From: UBA1413 sp964650525
GTDB taxonomy: Bacteria; Bacteroidota; Bacteroidia; Bacteroidales; Prolixibacteraceae
NCBI GenBank assembly: GCA_964650525.1
Contig: CAZYUA010000001.1
Location: 124,001 to 188,000, forward strand
Reading direction: 5' to 3'
Length of the DNA: 64,000 nucleotides
The notes below the pieces were generated by a model, which was not told the origin of the DNA, did no database searches, and saw nothing but the letters and a program-made list of their open reading frames with translations. Shown piece by piece: positions 60,612-64,000 of this stretch. A program made the translations under genes and the position numbers. Within the stretch, counting starts at the first letter, position 1. Each line of letters opens with the position of its first letter.

Positions 60612-62108
60612 ATGTATTTACTTGGATTTGATATTGGAAGCAGCTCGGTAAAGGCATCCCTGGTCCATGGAGACTCGGGTACTTGTGTAGCTTCGGCATT
60701 TTACCCGGGAAATGAAATGAAAATTACTGCCAGCCAGGCAGGCTGGGCAGAGCAGGATCCGGAACTCTGGTGGCAGAACCTGAAGCTTGCCCTGGCTGAA
60801 GTGATGGACCATTCAGGCGTTCATCCGGAACAGATAGCCGCAATCGGGATCTCCTACCAAATGCACGGTCTGGTAATGGTGGACAGGCAGCACCGGGTTA
60901 TCCGGCCTTCCATCATCTGGTGCGACAGCCGGGCAGCCCGGATCGGTGACCAGGCTTTTCATGCCCTGGGAGAGGAACGGTGCCTTTCCCATCTGCTCAA
61001 TTCGCCCGGAAACTTTACCGCCTCGAAGCTGAAGTGGGTGAAAGACCATGAACCTGAACTTTACAGCAGAGCCTGGAAAATCATGCTTCCCGGCGATTAT
61101 ATTGCCCTCCTGCTTACCGGCGAAGCCAACACCACCATCAGCGGACTTTCAGAAGGAATGTTGTGGGATTTCAGGGAAAACAGTATTGCCCAACTGCTGC
61201 TCAGCCATTATGGTATCGACCGGTCACTGATTCCGGAACTGGTGCCGGTATTCGGGGAACAGGGCCGATTGCGGGAGGCAGCAGCCTCTGAACTGGGCCT
61301 CAGGGTGGGTATTCCTGTTACCTACCGTGCCGGAGACCAGCCTAATAACGCACTCTCGCTGAATGTACTCGAACCCGGTGAGGTGGCTACCACCGCCGGG
61401 ACCTCCGGGGTTGTTTATGGCGTCAGCGAAGAAATAAAATACGACCCTGCCTCTCGCGTGAATACCTTTGCCCATGTTAACCACTCAGGCAGTAAACCGC
61501 GCCTGGGAGTCCTCCTCTGCATCAACGGCACCGGTATTCTCTATTCCTGGCTGAAAAAAACCGCCGGTGGTACCCTGACCTACGGGGAATTGAATGCCCT
61601 CTCGGAAACTGTACCGGTTGGTTCCGCAGGCCTTTCAGTACTTCCTTTCGGAAACGGAGCCGAAAGAGTACTGAACAACCAAAATCCCGGGGCCTCCATT
61701 TCCGGTTTGAATTTCAACATTCACCATACCGCCCACCTGCTAAGAGCAGCCCAGGAAGGGATCGTCTTTTCGTTCAAATACGGCATGGATATCATGCAGG
61801 ATATCGGCATCCGTCCCGCCGTCATCAGGGCCGGAAATGCCAATATGTTCCTGAGTCCTGTATTCCGTGAAACTCTTGCCAATATCAGTGGGGCTGTCAT
61901 CGAACTCTATAATACCGACGGGTCGGTGGGAGCAGCCAGGGGTGCTGGTATTGGTTCCGGATTCTACCCCTCGGTTAGCGATGCTTTCAGAAATCTGAAA
62001 AAACTGGAAACCATCGAACCCGACCACTCCCTGTCTGAGCCATCCCAAGAAGCTTACCATAAATGGATAGATGCGTTGAAGCATCGGCTTCCCGATGCAG
62101 GGGGCTGA
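60612..62108 (+). CDS. xylB: Xylulokinase
   Basis: A 498-residue FGGY-family kinase that phosphorylates D-xylulose. LLGFDIGSSSVKASLV is the first phosphate loop, GISYQMHGLVMVD (with the QMHG typical of XylB) and SIIWCDSRA follow, then TASKLKWVKDHEP, GDQPNNALSLNVLEPGEVATTAGTSGV (catalytic Asp in the GDQ), and a final ADP-binding segment with RAGNANMFLSPVFRE. The frame opens at a TTG at 60600; the ATG at 60612 is chosen. xylA follows after 79 bases. Confidence 0.95.
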   Translation: MYLLGFDIGSSSVKASLVHGDSGTCVASAFYPGNEMKITASQAGWAEQDPELWWQNLKLALAEVMDHSGVHPEQIAAIGISYQMHGLVMVDRQHRVIRPSIIWCDSRAARIGDQAFHALGEERCLSHLLNSPGNFTASKLKWVKDHEPELYSRAWKIMLPGDYIALLLTGEANTTISGLSEGMLWDFRENSIAQLLLSHYGIDRSLIPELVPVFGEQGRLREAAASELGLRVGIPVTYRAGDQPNNALSLNVLEPGEVATTAGTSGVVYGVSEEIKYDPASRVNTFAHVNHSGSKPRLGVLLCINGTGILYSWLKKTAGGTLTYGELNALSETVPVGSAGLSVLPFGNGAERVLNNQNPGASISGLNFNIHHTAHLLRAAQEGIVFSFKYGMDIMQDIGIRPAVIRAGNANMFLSPVFRETLANISGAVIELYNTDGSVGAARGAGIGSGFYPSVSDAFRNLKKLETIEPDHSLSEPSQEAYHKWIDALKHRLPDAGG

Positions 62109-62187
62109 TCGGGCGGAAGATGGATGAAGCGCCTGTGAAATATTCTGGATACGAGGTTATTTATTACTTATTTAAACACATAGAATC

Positions 62188-63513
62188 ATGGAGTTATTTA
62201 AAGGAAACAAGGAATTCTTTCCCGGAATCGGAAAGATCAGATTTGAAGGCCCCGGATCACGTAATCCGCTGGCGTTTAGATGGTACGATGAAGACAAGGT
62301 CGTTGCCGGCAAGACCATGAAAGAGCATCTGCGGTTTGCTGTTGCTTACTGGCACACTTTCTGTGGCACCGGCATGGATGTTTTTGGCCCGGGCACCCAC
62401 CTGTTCCCATGGAACGAGCCCTTTGACACAATGGACAAAAACAAGGCGCGCCTGGATGCTGCCTTTGAGTTTATCACCAAAATTGGGGCGCCTTTCTATT
62501 GCTTCCACGATACCGACCTGGTAGGCGATGGTTCTGTTTTCGAAATCGAACAGCGGCTGGCAAAAATGGTCGATTTTGCCAAAGAAAGGCAGCAGGCTAC
62601 CGGGGTGAAACTGCTCTGGGGAACAGCCAATGTATTCGGTAACCCCCGTTACCAGAACGGAGCCTCCACCAATCCCGATTTCAGGGCGGTAGCCCATGCA
62701 GCCGTGCAGGTAAAAAATGCCATTGATGCCACCATTGCCCTGGGGGGAACCGGTTATGTGTTCTGGGGAGGCCGCGAAGGCTACATGAGCCTTCACAATA
62801 CCGACACCCGTCGGGAGCTGGATCATATGGGTATGTTCCTCTCCATGGCCCGCGACTACGGGCGCAAACAGGGATTCCATGGCACCTTCCTCGTGGAACC
62901 CAAACCCATGGAGCCGACCAAACACCAGTACGACTTTGATGTGGCCACAGTGATTGGCTTCCTGCGCAAAAACAACCTCGATAAGGATTTCAAACTCAAT
63001 GTGGAGGTTAACCATGCCACCCTGGCCGGCCACTCGTTTGCCCATGAACTGCGTGTTGCCGCCGATGCCGGTCTGCTTGGCTCCATCGATGCCAACCGGG
63101 GCGACAACCAGAACGGTTGGGATACCGACGAATTCCCCAACAACGTTTATGAAATCACCGAAGCCATGCTCGAAATCCTTCAGACTGGCGGCTTCACCCA
63201 CGGAGGGGTGAACTTCGATGCCAAAACACGGCGTAATTCAACCGACCTGGAAGATATTTTCATTGCCCACGTTTCCGGTATGGACATCTTCGCCAGGGCC
63301 CTCCTGGTGGCTGACCAGATCCTGACCCATTCAGATTACCTGAAAATCCGGAAAAACCGCTATGCTTCCTTCGATTCGGGGAAAGGAGCCGACTTCGAAA
63401 CCGGCAAACTGTCTTTAACAGATCTTTATGCGATTGCCCGGGAAGACGGTGAACCAGCCCTGGTCAGCGGTAAACAGGAAATGCTCGAACAATTGATAAA
63501 TTGTTATATCTGA
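62188..63513 (+). CDS. xylA: Xylose isomerase
   Basis: A 441-residue type II xylose isomerase, converting D-xylose to D-xylulose with two divalent metals. FRWYDEDKVVAGKTM near the start, the catalytic His in FYCFHDTD (about residue 104), WGGREGY, the metal-binding Glu in FLVEPKPMEPTKHQYDFD (about 236), NVEVNHATLAGHSFAHE (about 272) and GSIDANRGDNQNGWDTDEFP (about 302) are intact. It closely fits the Bacteroidetes form. It lies between xylB and xylE. Confidence 0.98.
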   Translation: MELFKGNKEFFPGIGKIRFEGPGSRNPLAFRWYDEDKVVAGKTMKEHLRFAVAYWHTFCGTGMDVFGPGTHLFPWNEPFDTMDKNKARLDAAFEFITKIGAPFYCFHDTDLVGDGSVFEIEQRLAKMVDFAKERQQATGVKLLWGTANVFGNPRYQNGASTNPDFRAVAHAAVQVKNAIDATIALGGTGYVFWGGREGYMSLHNTDTRRELDHMGMFLSMARDYGRKQGFHGTFLVEPKPMEPTKHQYDFDVATVIGFLRKNNLDKDFKLNVEVNHATLAGHSFAHELRVAADAGLLGSIDANRGDNQNGWDTDEFPNNVYEITEAMLEILQTGGFTHGGVNFDAKTRRNSTDLEDIFIAHVSGMDIFARALLVADQILTHSDYLKIRKNRYASFDSGKGADFETGKLSLTDLYAIAREDGEPALVSGKQEMLEQLINCYI

Positions 63514-63517
63514 TCCG

Positions 63518-64000
63518 ATGAAGGAACGCAATAGCCTTTATATCATGGCAATCACCCTGGTGGCTACGCTGGGGGGGCTTCTCTTCGGTTACGATACGGC
63601 TGTCATCTCCGGAGCTGAGAAATCGGTCCAGGCATACCTGATTACCAGCCTTGGACTGGGATCTCTGGCTCACGGGGCAACCATCTCCAGTGCTCTCATC
63701 GGTTGTATCATCGGTGGTCTCCTCTCCGGGCTGCTGGCTTCCTGGTTGGGAAGGAAAAAAACCCTTATGCTGGCAGCTATGCTTTTTTTCCTGTCTGCCC
63801 TGGGATCGGGTTTCCCCGAATTCCTCTTCTTCCAGAAAGGAACACCCACTATGGGGCTGCTCCTCATGTTCAACTTCTACCGAATCCTGGGAGGCGTCGG
63901 AGTTGGGCTCGCTTCGGCAGTCTGCCCGATGTACATCGGTGAAGTATCTCCTGCCGACATCCGTGGCCGTCTGGTTTCCATCAACCAGTTCGCTATCATC
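63518..64000 (+). CDS. xylE: D-xylose:H+ symporter (MFS), 3' end outside the window
   Basis: The first 161 codons of a sugar porter, starting four bases after the xylA stop. The N-terminal helix ITLVATLGGLLFGYDTAVIS is almost the same as in XylE; SALIGCIIGGLLSG and LGRKKTL give the RxGRK loop between helices 2 and 3; RILGGVGVGLASAVCPMYI and EVSPADIRGRLVSINQFAII hold the helix 4-5 sugar-porter signature. The frame is open to the last base. With xylB and xylA it completes a xylose uptake and entry operon. Confidence 0.93.
   Translation, partial: MKERNSLYIMAITLVATLGGLLFGYDTAVISGAEKSVQAYLITSLGLGSLAHGATISSALIGCIIGGLLSGLLASWLGRKKTLMLAAMLFFLSALGSGFPEFLFFQKGTPTMGLLLMFNFYRILGGVGVGLASAVCPMYIGEVSPADIRGRLVSINQFAII

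Noticed and set aside
62257..63201. A 314-codon open frame antisense to xylA
   Set aside because: A shadow of the xylA reading frame; xylA is unambiguous and the antisense protein is unlike any family I know.

Overview
The window (about half G+C by eye) comes from a member of the Bacteroidetes, most likely an anaerobic or marine Bacteroidales-type organism. The signs are: a class-iii (Bacteroidetes-type) type VI secretion system with TssN and TssO; a DUF5103 / type IX secretion plug protein; a complete Na+-NQR operon; many PKD-repeat proteins; and promoters that repeatedly show the Bacteroidetes -7 element TAnnTTTG 15-30 bases before start codons. No insertion sequence, integrase, phage gene or CRISPR array was seen.

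Layout. 1-4124 (+): the 3' part of infB, a TatA-type translocase gene, a LolD-type ABC ATPase and a TIGR02757/DUF2400 gene. 4156-11716 (-): a tight eight-gene operon of two polysaccharide-deacetylase-type proteins, a FemAB/GNAT-like transferase, an adenylate-forming ligase, two GNAT acyltransferases and an acyl carrier protein, ending with upp. It looks like a module for activating an acyl or aminoacyl group and loading it onto a surface glycan. 11918-19721: radC, rpsT with tRNA-Glu(UUC), a lipoprotein, ppk1 read in frame into an ArsC/Spx-like domain, prfB with the classic +1 programmed frameshift, recX and the DUF5103 gene. 19894-26447 (+): nqrABCDEF, a strong terminator and a DedA gene.

26559-51091 is a type VI secretion locus in two divergent arms. 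The minus arm runs tssH, tssB, tssC, two tssD (Hcp) genes, vgrG, PAAR, two unknown genes that look like an effector cassette, a PKD membrane protein, an FN3/CARDB lipoprotein, tssN, tssO and a LytM peptidase. The plus arm runs tssG, tssK, tssE, tssF and a 1536-residue secreted protein with 12 PKD repeats. No TssJ, TssL or TssM is present, as expected for class iii, so TssN, TssO and the unusual envelope proteins are the candidates for the membrane-spanning part.

51211-64000 is metabolic: apbE (the flavin transferase that NqrB and NqrC need), small membrane proteins, acylphosphatase, an aromatic-amino-acid-type decarboxylase, araA, an OmpH-like gene with a glycosyltransferase, proline dehydrogenase, a nitroreductase, and a xylose operon xylB-xylA-xylE that runs off the end of the window. 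Arabinose isomerase and the xylose operon suggest use of plant or algal pentoses.

The least expected signals are: a pair of 65-base elements at 53123 and 53266 with conserved ends and loops but changed hairpin stems, which look like a structured RNA or a mobile palindromic element; the PPK1-ArsC fusion, whose junction has an A6 run and a hidden TGATG; the VgrG-linked cassette bounded by a perfect 22-base palindrome and a degenerate tandem repeat; and the adenylation/ACP/acyltransferase/deacetylase operon.
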